NCBI RefSeq assembly: GCF_005233875.1
Contig: NZ_SZPZ01000007.1
Coordinates: forward strand, 62,001-126,000
DNA length: 64,000 nt
Source of the DNA: Kribbella jiaozuonensis
Lineage (GTDB): Bacteria > Actinomycetota > Actinomycetes > Propionibacteriales > Kribbellaceae
Direction: 5' to 3'
Below are positions 16,547 to 24,233 of this stretch, in pieces. The stretch's first letter is position 1. Each line of letters opens with the position of its first letter. A program made the position numbers and the translations under genes. The notes under the pieces were generated by a model, which did not search any database, was not told where the DNA came from, and was given only the letters and a program-made list of their open reading frames with translations.

Positions 16547-17370
16547 TGCGTTACCGGCTGCGCGGGATCGCACTGCACGCCGCGCTCGTGCTGGCGTTGC
16601 TGGTGTTCATGTTCCCGTTCGTGTGGACGATCATCATGGCGTCGAACACGACCGCGGACATCTACCGGTTCCCGCCGAAGTTCACGTTCGGCGGGCATTT
16701 CGGCGACAACGTCCGGCACGTGCTGGACAACGTCGCGTTCTTCCAGTCGATGGCGAACACCGCGACGGTGGCGATCTCGACCACGTTGCTGGTGCTGTTC
16801 TTCGATTCGCTGGCGGCGTTCACGTTCGCGAAGTTCCGGTTCCCGGGGCGGAACGCGTTGTTCGTCGTACTGCTCGCGACGATGCTGTTGCCGGCGCAGC
16901 TGGCCGCCGTACCGCAGTTCCAGACGATGGCGTTGCTCGGCTGGGTCGGGTCGTTGAAGGCACTGATCATTCCCGGCGCGGCGAACGCGTTCGGCATCTT
17001 CTGGATGCGGCAGTACTTCCAGAACTCGATCCACGACGAGTTGATCGAGGCCGCGACGCTGGACGGCTGCGGGTTCTTCGGCACGTACTGGCATGTCGCG
17101 CTGCCGTCGGCCCGGCCGGCGCTCGCGTTCCTCGGCATCTTCACGTTCGTCGGTTCGTGGAACGACTACATGTGGCCACTGATCGTGCTGACCAATCCGG
17201 ACCACGTGACGCTCCAGGTCGCCCTGTCGACACTGAACCGGTCCCACGGCGTGGACTACAGCATGGTGATGACCGGTGCGTTGATGGCGATGGTGCCACT
17301 GGTCATCATCTTCGGGATCTTCGCCCGCCAGTTCATCAAGGGTGCGACGGAAGGGGCCGTCCGCGGCTGA
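16543..17370 (+). CDS. ABC sugar importer, permease subunit 2 (MalG-like)
   Basis: 275 residues with six predicted membrane helices, beginning directly with a hydrophobic segment after 'MMRYRLRG'. The EAA loop reads 'EAATLDGCGFFGTYWHVALP'. It forms the channel with permease 1. The operon ends here without an ATPase; many actinobacteria use a shared MsiK-type ATPase for such importers. Its last 35 bases overlap the end of the convergent caspase gene. Confidence 0.88.
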   Translation: MMRYRLRGIALHAALVLALLVFMFPFVWTIIMASNTTADIYRFPPKFTFGGHFGDNVRHVLDNVAFFQSMANTATVAISTTLLVLFFDSLAAFTFAKFRFPGRNALFVVLLATMLLPAQLAAVPQFQTMALLGWVGSLKALIIPGAANAFGIFWMRQYFQNSIHDELIEAATLDGCGFFGTYWHVALPSARPALAFLGIFTFVGSWNDYMWPLIVLTNPDHVTLQVALSTLNRSHGVDYSMVMTGALMAMVPLVIIFGIFARQFIKGATEGAVRG

Positions 17371-19534
17371 GGAGCACACCGATGACGATCAGTAGGTTGC
17401 CGAACAGACCGGTGAGGAAGTCGGCCGGCGAGTGCCCCTGGGTCAGGGCGGGTATCCCGCCGATGGCGCTGATCACCGAGTAGGTCACCACGGCCGCGGT
17501 CAGCCAGGTCTTCGTCCTGGCCTCGACCGCGGCCAGGGCCGGCCAGGCGAGCGCGAGCGCCACGATCGGGTCGAGGAGCGCCAGCGGGGTGATCTTGAAG
17601 AACGAGATGCCGTCGCTGTGCGGGACGACCGCGCTCACCACCAGCAAGATGCCTCCGGCAACAACCAGGGCGGCGGCCGGGGGCCAGACCGGCCAGAGTC
17701 GGCGGACCTCCGGCTTCAGGACGATCGCCAGTACGACGGACATCACGATCGCGATCAGGGCCGAGAGTACCCAGGCGGCGGTCTCGTCGGCCGAGATACC
17801 GCCGCCGACGATCAGTGCGGCTCCTTCGATCGCGGAGACCGCGCAGCCGACCACGACACCAAGGGCGATCGGGCCGGCCCAGCGTGCGACCAGGGCGGCG
17901 AACAGAGCGATGAAGGCACCCCAGATGGCGGGGTCGTACCAGGTTCGGTAGAGGTACCAGCCTTGGTTGGAGTCGTACCAGAGCTTGCGGGAGTAGGCCG
18001 CGCCGGGCCAGTTCAGGTAGACGAGGACTGCGCTGCCGGCGATCAGTACGGCAATCAGCCACCAAGGCGGGAGAGCTGATTCGCCGGGCAGGGATGCGGC
18101 CACAGGTTGAGGAGTCGGCCGCTCGGCTCGGGCCGCTGCAGGTTCGGGCCGTGCGGCTTGAGGCCGTGCAGGCTGCGGCCATGCCGGTTGGGGCGATGCG
18201 GCTTGGGTTGGTTTGGCTCGGGGTGGTTCTGGGACGGGGGTCGGTGTGGGGTCGGGTTCGGGTTCTGGTGGTGGGGTCGGGGGCTCGGACTCGGTGTCGG
18301 GGATGGTCAGGCGCACGGGTACGACGCGTTCGCCGACCGGGCCGGCCAGGATGACCGAGCTGTCGTGGACACCCGGAGCGGACTGCTCCGCGCGAACCCG
18401 GATCACCTCGCCTTCCTGTTCGAGCTTCAGCCACGGATCGCCGGGCGATGCGGCCGCCGTCAGAGCGACCGGCGGGCCGGAGAGGCGGAGGTCGGCGGAC
18501 ATGGCCCCAGTGAGTTCCACGGACTCCGGCGTGACCCGGAGTTCCGCCGTCGACAGTGCCTCGGACGCGGCTTCGGAGACCTTGCGGCTGTCGTCGTCGG
18601 TCATCTGGTGCAGCGCCTGCCAGGCGGCGTACGCCTGCCCGAGGTCCGCGTCGTACAGGCGTTCGCGCAGGTAGTCGACCACGCCGAACCTTGCCGCCGG
18701 CAACGGACTCTCCATCGCCTGGGTCAGCTCCGGGGCGAGCGAGGCCGGCGTGATCCGGCGTACCCGGCTGCGGGCGATCAGCAGCTCGCCCTGTGAGCCG
18801 AAGGTCCACATCTGCGGGTTCTGATTCGGCGTGACCCGATGGATCCGATCGGTGACGAACCCGACCAGCTCGGTCAGTCCGACCCAACCGTCGCCGTCCC
18901 GGTCCGCCTCGCCGGTCGTGAGTCCGTCGACCACGGCGCCTGTGAAGACCGACGGCGCCGGCTTCGACGCGTCCGATGCCAGCTGGCCGCCCTCGAAGGC
19001 GTATTCCATCGCGCTCGACGCGGTGATCACCACCCGCCCGCGACCGCCACCGACCTCAGCCTGCTTGGCGAAAGCGTCCTGCACCTGTGCCTCACCGGCC
19101 GCCCGTACGACCATGCCGCGCGGGAACGCACCGCCGTAGCAACAGTCCAGGAACAACGCGATCCGCTGCGCCCGGCTGTCGGCCATCTGCCGGTTGACGA
19201 AGTCCGCGGCCACCGCGGTCGACGCGAGCCGGGCGGGCTTGGTGTCCGCGACCGCGAGGAACAGTTCGCCGGCCGAGTTCTTCAGTCCGTGGCAGGAGAA
19301 ATGCAGCAACAGCAGGTCTTCCGGATTGCGATCGGCGAAGAAGTCCTCGACCGCGAACCGGATGTCCTGCGCCGGCGCGTTCTGCAGTACCTGGACCTCG
19401 AACCCACCGACCGCCGGATCCGCGAGTACGCCGGCCAGCGCCGTCGCGTCCTGCGCCGGTGCGACCAGTCGCTTCAGACCGGGATCGTCGTACTGATCGT
19501 TCGCCACCACGAGCGCGATACGCGAGCCGTCCAT
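17336..19534 (-). CDS. Caspase-like (peptidase C14) effector with multi-pass membrane C terminus
   Basis: 732 residues from ATG 19534. Residues 1-255 are a caspase-like peptidase: 'MDGSRIALVVANDQY', catalytic His82 in 'HFSCHGLKNS', and catalytic Cys132 in 'FLDCCYGGAF'. Residues about 265-330 are helical and HEAT-like. About 331-411 read as a BACON/Ig-like beta sandwich ('VTPESVEL', 'DPWLKLE', 'VVPVRLTI'). About 412-490 is a Pro/Ala-rich linker, and about 495-731 holds some eight membrane helices. So the protease would sit on a membrane anchor. It starts one base after the EACC1 gene, so the two are translationally coupled. By analogy with known caspase-containing conflict systems it may trigger cell death or dormancy; this is inference. 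Confidence 0.85.
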   Translation of the reverse strand: MDGSRIALVVANDQYDDPGLKRLVAPAQDATALAGVLADPAVGGFEVQVLQNAPAQDIRFAVEDFFADRNPEDLLLLHFSCHGLKNSAGELFLAVADTKPARLASTAVAADFVNRQMADSRAQRIALFLDCCYGGAFPRGMVVRAAGEAQVQDAFAKQAEVGGGRGRVVITASSAMEYAFEGGQLASDASKPAPSVFTGAVVDGLTTGEADRDGDGWVGLTELVGFVTDRIHRVTPNQNPQMWTFGSQGELLIARSRVRRITPASLAPELTQAMESPLPAARFGVVDYLRERLYDADLGQAYAAWQALHQMTDDDSRKVSEAASEALSTAELRVTPESVELTGAMSADLRLSGPPVALTAAASPGDPWLKLEQEGEVIRVRAEQSAPGVHDSSVILAGPVGERVVPVRLTIPDTESEPPTPPPEPEPDPTPTPVPEPPRAKPTQAASPQPAWPQPARPQAARPEPAAARAERPTPQPVAASLPGESALPPWWLIAVLIAGSAVLVYLNWPGAAYSRKLWYDSNQGWYLYRTWYDPAIWGAFIALFAALVARWAGPIALGVVVGCAVSAIEGAALIVGGGISADETAAWVLSALIAIVMSVVLAIVLKPEVRRLWPVWPPAAALVVAGGILLVVSAVVPHSDGISFFKITPLALLDPIVALALAWPALAAVEARTKTWLTAAVVTYSVISAIGGIPALTQGHSPADFLTGLFGNLLIVIGVLLSRGRPLPSHP

Positions 19535-19535
19535 G

Positions 19536-19931
19536 TCACCCGTCCGCCCCGGCGTGCCGTCGTACGAAGGCATCGACCAACTGCTGCTGCATGTCGTCGC
19601 TCGCACGGGTCAGCTCGATCACGTCGCCGTCGATGGTGAGCTTGACCGTCCGCCCGTCACCGACTCGACCGAGCCACTCGCGCACGACGGCAACGACCGA
19701 ACCGAGCACCTGCAGACCGGGCGCCAGCGAAACGCTCAGCACACCTGCCACCGCGGCCAGAGCACCACGGGTACCGTCCGGCGCCTCACCGTCGCGCAGC
19801 GGTTCGACCGCGCGTACGTCGAGCACCAGCAACTCCTGCCGCAGCAGCAGCGCCAGCTCCTCGAGCCGCGCGTCGTCCGCCCCGTCCTCGGTGACCCCCA
19901 CCAAGACCCCGCTCACAATCCTGTCCCCCAT
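19536..19931 (-). CDS. EACC1 (effector-associated constant component 1) family protein
   Basis: 131 residues. Landmarks match the EACC1 pattern known next to caspase and trypsin effectors in multicellular actinobacteria: 'LEELALLLRQELLVLDVRAV' (23-42), 'APDGTRG' (50-55), a hydrophobic segment (60-80), 'VVREWLGRV', the strand pair 'RTVKLTIDGDVIELT' (95-108), and a final helix 'LVDAFVRRH'. EACC1 is described as the invariant small partner of variable effectors in predicted NTP-dependent conflict systems; its biochemical role is not established. ATG at 19931 has a strong GGGAGGGG site; a TTG at 19943 is less likely. The caspase gene begins one base downstream. Confidence 0.72.
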   Translation of the reverse strand: MGDRIVSGVLVGVTEDGADDARLEELALLLRQELLVLDVRAVEPLRDGEAPDGTRGALAAVAGVLSVSLAPGLQVLGSVVAVVREWLGRVGDGRTVKLTIDGDVIELTRASDDMQQQLVDAFVRRHAGADG

Positions 19932-19970
19932 CGCCCCTCCCAACCCCCAGGCCGACGTTTACACAATGCC

Positions 19971-20009
19971 GTCGTCCTGCTTCGACGACAAGGCGTGACA
20001 ACGTAGGCT
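19971..20009 (+). promoter_or_regulatory. Promoter of the NfeD/flotillin pair
   Basis: -35-like TTCGAC (19981-19986) and -10-like TAGGCT (20004-20009) with 17 bases between fit the actinobacterial housekeeping pattern. An inverted repeat GTCGTC/GACGAC (19971-19976, 19984-19989) overlaps the -35. It lies in the 118-base gap shared with the divergent EACC1 gene, so the two units could be co-regulated. Confidence 0.4.
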
Positions 20010-20049
20010 TCGGGAACTGGATCGTGCGCTGCTACGTCGGAGGGGCAAC

Positions 20050-20244
20050 ATGGTAGGCAAACGGGGGCGGGTGATCGGGCGGATCGCACCCGGGATCGTC
20101 GGCGAGGTGATGCTGCCGGTCCGCGGTGCCACCGAGGCCTTCTACGCTTACCCCGCGACCGACGAGGTGCTCGAGGTGGGAACGCAGGTCGTCGTCGTCG
20201 ACTACGACCCACCTCGCACCGTCTACGTCGCTCGCGCCATCTAA
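20050..20244 (+). CDS. Short NfeD-like OB-fold protein
   Basis: 64 residues. 'GRVIGRIAPGIVGEVMLPVRG' positions (G-x-x-G, G-x-V) and 'VGTQVVVVDYDPPRTVYVARAI' match the soluble C-terminal OB domain of NfeD, without its membrane part. NfeD proteins pair with flotillins. It is preceded by GGAGGGG and followed 21 bases later by the flotillin gene, so the pair is an operon. Function in membrane microdomains is from the family. Confidence 0.75.
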   Translation: MVGKRGRVIGRIAPGIVGEVMLPVRGATEAFYAYPATDEVLEVGTQVVVVDYDPPRTVYVARAI

Positions 20245-20265
20245 TTACGTTCCCTTGGAGGGGAA

Positions 20266-21621
20266 ATGCTCTGGACGTACGTGGCCGTCGCCGCTGTCGC
20301 GGTGGTGGTCCTGCTCATCGTGTTCCGGATGGTCTGGCGGGTGGCGGAGCCGAACGAGGCGCTGATCATCTCCGGCCTCGGCGCGCACTCCAGCACCGAG
20401 CAGGTCAACGAGACCCTCGGCTTCAAGATCGTGGTCGGCCGCGGCACCGCAGTACTGCCGGGCTTCCAGACGGTACGGCGGTTGCCGCTGGACATCCGCG
20501 CGACGCCGTTGACCGTGACGTGCGTGTCCAGCCAGGGCATCCCGCTGCACATCAAGGGCGTCACGGCGTACAAGGTCGGTGACGACTACGGCTCGATCGC
20601 GAACGCGGCCCGCCGGTTCCTGGAGCAGAGCGACGAGCAGGTGATGAGCACGATCCACGAGCTGTTCGCCGGTCACCTGCGCGCGATCGTCGGTTCGACC
20701 ACGGTCGAGGAGATGCTGCACGACCGGGAGACGCTGACCACGAACATCCGCGGCTCGCTGGCCGGCGACATGGAGAAGCTCGGCCTGGTGGTCGACTCGC
20801 TGCAGATCCAGGAGATCGACGACGAGTCCGGCTACATCCGGAACCTGGGCCGCCCACAGGCCGCCGCGGTCGAGGCCGCGGCCCGGATCGCGCAGGCCGA
20901 GCGGGACCGGGAGGCGACCGAGCGCGAGCAGGTTGCCGCCGCCGCGAAGGCAGCCGCGATCCGCGAGAGCGAGATCGCGAAGGCCGGGTATCAGGCCGAG
21001 GTCGACCAGGCCACGTCGAAGTCGTTCCAGGCCGGACCGCTCGCGGCCGCGCTGGCCAAGCAGGAGGTCGTCGTCGCCGAGACGGAGACCGCGAAGCTGA
21101 ACGCCTCGCTGGCCGAGAAGCAGCTGGAGTCGTCGGTGCTGAAGCCGGCCGACGCCGAGGCGTACAAGCAGCGCACGCTGGCGCAGGCTGCCCGGGACGC
21201 GCAGATCGCGGCCGCCGAGGCGAACGCCCGGGAGGTCCAGCTGCGTGGTGAGGCCCAGGCGAAGGCGACCGAGCTGAACGGTAAGGCCGAGGCGTCCGCC
21301 GTCGAGGCGAAGGCGATGGCCGAGGCAGCCGGTATCAAGGCGCGCGCCGAGGCGCTGGCCACGAACACCGACGCAGTCGTCGCGCAGCAGCTCGCCGAGG
21401 CCTACCCGGAGATCGTCCGGGCCGCGTCGTCCTCGTTCGACAAGGTCGGCAACATGGTCGTGCTGAACGGCGCGCAGGGCATCGAAGACACCCTGGTCAA
21501 GACGATCACGATGGGCGGCTCCGGCTTCGCGCTGGCCAAGCAGCTGATCGAGTCGCTCTCCACCAAGAAAGACCAGGACGAGAAGCCGGCGCTCGAGTCG
21601 GTGCCGGACAACCCGGCCTGA
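20266..21621 (+). CDS. Flotillin-like SPFH/band 7 membrane protein
   Basis: 451 residues. One N-terminal membrane helix ('VAVAAVAVVVLLIVFRMV', about 3-20) is followed by an SPFH domain of about 200 residues ('RVAEPNEALIISG', 'PLDIRATPLTVTCVSSQGIP'). A long Ala/Glu-rich coiled-coil (about 205-375, repeats of E-A-x-A) comes next, then a short C-terminal region. Flotillins scaffold membrane microdomains. ATG at 20266 has GGAGGGG just upstream. It is paired with the NfeD-like gene and divergent from the membrane-anchored caspase pair, a neighbourhood worth noting. Confidence 0.9.
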   Translation: MLWTYVAVAAVAVVVLLIVFRMVWRVAEPNEALIISGLGAHSSTEQVNETLGFKIVVGRGTAVLPGFQTVRRLPLDIRATPLTVTCVSSQGIPLHIKGVTAYKVGDDYGSIANAARRFLEQSDEQVMSTIHELFAGHLRAIVGSTTVEEMLHDRETLTTNIRGSLAGDMEKLGLVVDSLQIQEIDDESGYIRNLGRPQAAAVEAAARIAQAERDREATEREQVAAAAKAAAIRESEIAKAGYQAEVDQATSKSFQAGPLAAALAKQEVVVAETETAKLNASLAEKQLESSVLKPADAEAYKQRTLAQAARDAQIAAAEANAREVQLRGEAQAKATELNGKAEASAVEAKAMAEAAGIKARAEALATNTDAVVAQQLAEAYPEIVRAASSSFDKVGNMVVLNGAQGIEDTLVKTITMGGSGFALAKQLIESLSTKKDQDEKPALESVPDNPA

Positions 21622-21630
21622 TCGCAGACC

Positions 21631-21662
21631 TGTGGATCCCCTTGCATGCAAGGGGATCCACA
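21631..21662. terminator. 32-bp perfect palindrome between convergent genes
   Basis: The halves 21631-21646 and 21647-21662 are exact reverse complements (left half TGTGGATCCCCTTGCA). It lies ten bases past the flotillin stop and eight bases from the end of the convergent protease gene, so it can serve both directions. On the + strand GTCGTTTCT follows. Bidirectional termination is the simplest reading. Confidence 0.7.
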
Positions 21663-21669
21663 GTCGTTT

Positions 21670-22782
21670 CTACGCGGTCTGCAGTGTCAGGCCGTACGCC
21701 TGCAGGATCTCGTTGACCGGCTGGAACCACGTCTCGCCGCCGCTGGTGCAGTCACCCCAGCCGCCCGACGTCACGCCTTGCGCCTGGTCACCGGTGATGA
21801 ACGACCCACCAGAATCGCCACCCTCGGCACAGACGTTGGTCTTGGTCGCGCCGTAGAACAGTGCGCCGTTGCCGTAGTTCACGGTCTCGTTCTTGGCCAG
21901 GATCGTGCCGCAGTGCCAGTGCGACGTCGAACCACTCCGGCAGACCGACGAACCGATCGGCGCTTCCCACGACCCGCGGACGAGCTGGTCACTGACCTGT
22001 CCCCAGCCGAGGACCACTGGGACGGTCCACCAGCCATAGCCGGTCGCCACCCACGCATAGTCGTTGTCCGGGAACGACCAGCCCTGGAACGAGCCCTGGT
22101 CCGACCCGTCCCAACCGCGGACGATGCCGCTGCGACCACAGTGGCCCGCGGTGACATACCCGCCGTACACGGAGAAGCCGATCGAGCAGCGGATGTTGCT
22201 GACGTAGTACGGGTCGCCGCCGACCGTGCCGGCGGCGTACGTGCGTGGTGCTTGCGCTGCCACCTCCTTGACCGTTACGGCTCCGGCCTTCGCGACCTTG
22301 GCCACGAACGCGTCGACGGCCGGGGATCGCTTACCTGCTTGGACGTTGATGACCACGCTGCCGGTCTTCGGGTCGGCAGACCAGCCGCTGACCGCGTTCG
22401 GCACGGCCTTCCCGGCCAGCTTGTCGACGGCGGCCTTCCGGTGGTCGAGCGTCTTGGCGGTCACGGGTACGGCGGTCACCGCGGCACCCGTTGCTCGCAC
22501 CGCGGCCGCGCGGTCCGGACGTACTACGCCGACAACGAGCTTCTGTGTGGTTGCGTCGTACCAGGCACCGCCGTAGGCAGCTCCGGCGGCCTTCTGGGCT
22601 GCGGGCAACAGCTTCGCGGCTGACGTCTCGGCCTGCAGCCGTTGCTGCATTTGCTGGTCGCTCAGCCCGAAGTCACGTTGCATCGCGGCTGCCTGCCCGG
22701 GCACTGCGAGCGGTTGGGCCATCGCTTGTGCAGGCACGGTCAGTAGACCCGCCGTGATCACGGCGGCCAATAGGACCTTCAT
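21670..22782 (-). CDS. Secreted S1-family serine protease with alpha-lytic-type prodomain
   Basis: 370 residues. Signal peptide 1-22 ('MKVLLAAVITAGLL', cleavage near AQA-MAQ), prodomain about 30-180, then a chymotrypsin-fold protease of streptogrisin/alpha-lytic type. The catalytic triad is visible: His214 in 'TAGHCG', Asp241 in 'PDNDYAWV', Ser324 in 'GGDSGGSF'. Cys pairs near 199/215, 281/291 and 318 suggest disulfides. ATG at 22782 fits the signal peptide better than the start at 22797. A LacI-type palindrome lies 36-47 bases upstream. Confidence 0.9.
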   Translation of the reverse strand: MKVLLAAVITAGLLTVPAQAMAQPLAVPGQAAAMQRDFGLSDQQMQQRLQAETSAAKLLPAAQKAAGAAYGGAWYDATTQKLVVGVVRPDRAAAVRATGAAVTAVPVTAKTLDHRKAAVDKLAGKAVPNAVSGWSADPKTGSVVINVQAGKRSPAVDAFVAKVAKAGAVTVKEVAAQAPRTYAAGTVGGDPYYVSNIRCSIGFSVYGGYVTAGHCGRSGIVRGWDGSDQGSFQGWSFPDNDYAWVATGYGWWTVPVVLGWGQVSDQLVRGSWEAPIGSSVCRSGSTSHWHCGTILAKNETVNYGNGALFYGATKTNVCAEGGDSGGSFITGDQAQGVTSGGWGDCTSGGETWFQPVNEILQAYGLTLQTA

Positions 22783-22817
22783 CTGAACTCTCCTCACCTA
22801 GGGGCGGTTCGGTGGAT

Positions 22818-22829
22818 GAGAGCGCTCTC
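22818..22829 (-). promoter_or_regulatory. LacI-family operator-like palindrome
   Basis: GAGAGCGCTCTC is a perfect 12-base palindrome with the central AGCGCT typical of actinobacterial LacI/GalR-family operators (CelR type TGGGAGCGCTCCCA). It sits 36-47 bases upstream of the protease start, where a promoter is expected. The regulator is not encoded in this window. Binding is inferred from sequence only. Confidence 0.5.
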
Positions 22830-22884
22830 GCGATCGAGAGTGGCGTACTGCGGACGGCCCGTCAAGGGCGAATGACCGACGTTG

Positions 22885-23562
22885 TCAGCTGCCGAGGGCC
22901 TGGAGGGTGGGCTGCTCACGCTGGACGACGACGGTGCGCGCCTTGGCGAGAGCGGTCTTGATGACGGCCGGCTCGGGTGACCTGGTCCAGTTCGACCACA
23001 GCACGACGAGCAGCTGGTTCCCGACGGGCACGGCGTACGAGTCGCCGCCCTGGCCGGTGCCGTGGGCCGAGATCGCCATCGAGCCGGCCGGCAGTTTCGC
23101 GCTCGTCGGCGCCGGCTGTACGCCGATCCGGTTCGGGCAGATCGTGCTCAAGGTCCGGAGGTCCTTCAGCGCAGCCTGTACGCCGCCCTGCTGATAGACG
23201 ATCCGCTCCTCGGACACGAACTCCGACGGACCCGCACTCCACACCAGCTGTCGCCTGGCCATCCGCAGCTTCTCGCTGGTCAGGCCGGCGGCGGTCGGCC
23301 CGCACAGGGCGGCAACGGTCGGCGAGTTCAGGCTGGTGATCGGCGCGCCCAAGGGCTGCATCCCCGGTACGTCCTTGACCCCGAGGCCGCCGGTCGCGAG
23401 CGCAGCGGCCGCTCGTGTGTCGTTCAACGGCGTCGGCGTTGGTGTTGCCGACGAGGCAACTACCGGCGACGCGACTGCACCGTCCTTCTTCGACCCACCG
23501 CACGCCGCGACACCGGCGACGACGCCTGCTACGGCCAGTGCGACAACAACCGCTTTCCGCAT
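22885..23562 (-). CDS. Secreted lipoprotein of unknown function
   Basis: 225 residues from ATG 23562. Basic N terminus 'MRKAVVVALAVAGVV', then lipobox 'VAACGG', so it is exported and lipid-anchored. A Ser/Thr/Pro-rich linker follows. The globular part has two Cys (in 'ALCGPTA' and 'STICPNR') that could form a disulfide, resembling the extracellular sensor-like domains found in actinobacterial lipoproteins. No enzyme motif seen. It is followed 32 bases upstream by the response-regulator stop on the same strand. Confidence 0.75.
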   Translation of the reverse strand: MRKAVVVALAVAGVVAGVAACGGSKKDGAVASPVVASSATPTPTPLNDTRAAAALATGGLGVKDVPGMQPLGAPITSLNSPTVAALCGPTAAGLTSEKLRMARRQLVWSAGPSEFVSEERIVYQQGGVQAALKDLRTLSTICPNRIGVQPAPTSAKLPAGSMAISAHGTGQGGDSYAVPVGNQLLVVLWSNWTRSPEPAVIKTALAKARTVVVQREQPTLQALGS

Positions 23563-23594
23563 TTTCACGAGCGTGAACATACCGACGCGAGGGT

Positions 23595-24233
23595 TCAGAG
23601 CCCGAGGTAGGCGAGCACGGCGAGGACGCGGCGGTGACCGGAGTCGGTCGGCGGTAGGTCGAGCTTGAGGAAGACGTTGCCGACGTGTTTGTGGACAGCG
23701 CCTTCGGAGATGACCAGCTTCGCCCCGATCGCCGCGTTGCCGAGGCCTTCGGCCATCAGTGCGAGTACTTCGCGTTCGCGCGGCGTGAGCCGGTCGAGCG
23801 GGCTGCTCCGCTTGACCATGAGCTGGCTGACCACCTCCGGGTCGAGCACGGTCCCGCCGGCCGCAACCCGGCGTACTGCTTCGAGGAACTCGTCGACGCG
23901 GGAGACCCGGTCCTTCAGCAGGTAGCCGACGCCTTCGCTGCCGGCGGCGAGCAGCTCGGCGGCGTACACCTCCTCGACGTACTGCGAGAACACCAGCACC
24001 GGCAGCCCTGGCCGGACCCGCCTGGCCTCGATCGCGGCACGCAGGCCCTCGTCGGTGAAGGTGGGTGGCAGTCGTACGTCGACCACAGCGATGTCCACCT
24101 GGTGCTCGGCGATCGCCTTGGCGAACTCGTCCGCGTCGGTGGCGATCGCGGCGACCTCGAAGCCGGAGTTGTTCAGCAGCAGGCTCAGGCCCTCGGCGAG
24201 GATCGGGTTGTCCTCGAGGATGATCACCCGCAC
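23595..24233 (-). CDS. NarL/LuxR-type response regulator
   Basis: 212 residues. Receiver domain with acidic residues in 'ILEDNP', phospho-acceptor Asp52 in 'AVVDVRLP', and Lys in 'YLLKDRV'. The C-terminal LuxR helix-turn-helix 'LTPREREVLALMAEGLGNAAIGAKL' positions (about 148-172) is the DNA-binding part. GTG at 24233 begins 'VRVIILED' and overlaps the kinase stop by ten bases. Cognate to the adjacent histidine kinase; targets unknown. Confidence 0.9.
   Translation of the reverse strand: MRVIILEDNPILAEGLSLLLNNSGFEVAAIATDADEFAKAIAEHQVDIAVVDVRLPPTFTDEGLRAAIEARRVRPGLPVLVFSQYVEEVYAAELLAAGSEGVGYLLKDRVSRVDEFLEAVRRVAAGGTVLDPEVVSQLMVKRSSPLDRLTPREREVLALMAEGLGNAAIGAKLVISEGAVHKHVGNVFLKLDLPPTDSGHRRVLAVLAYLGL

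Noticed and set aside
20245..21651. A 468-codon minus-strand open frame
   Set aside because: Antisense to the flotillin gene, whose coiled-coil composition (Glu/Ala-rich) explains the Leu/Arg-rich shadow.
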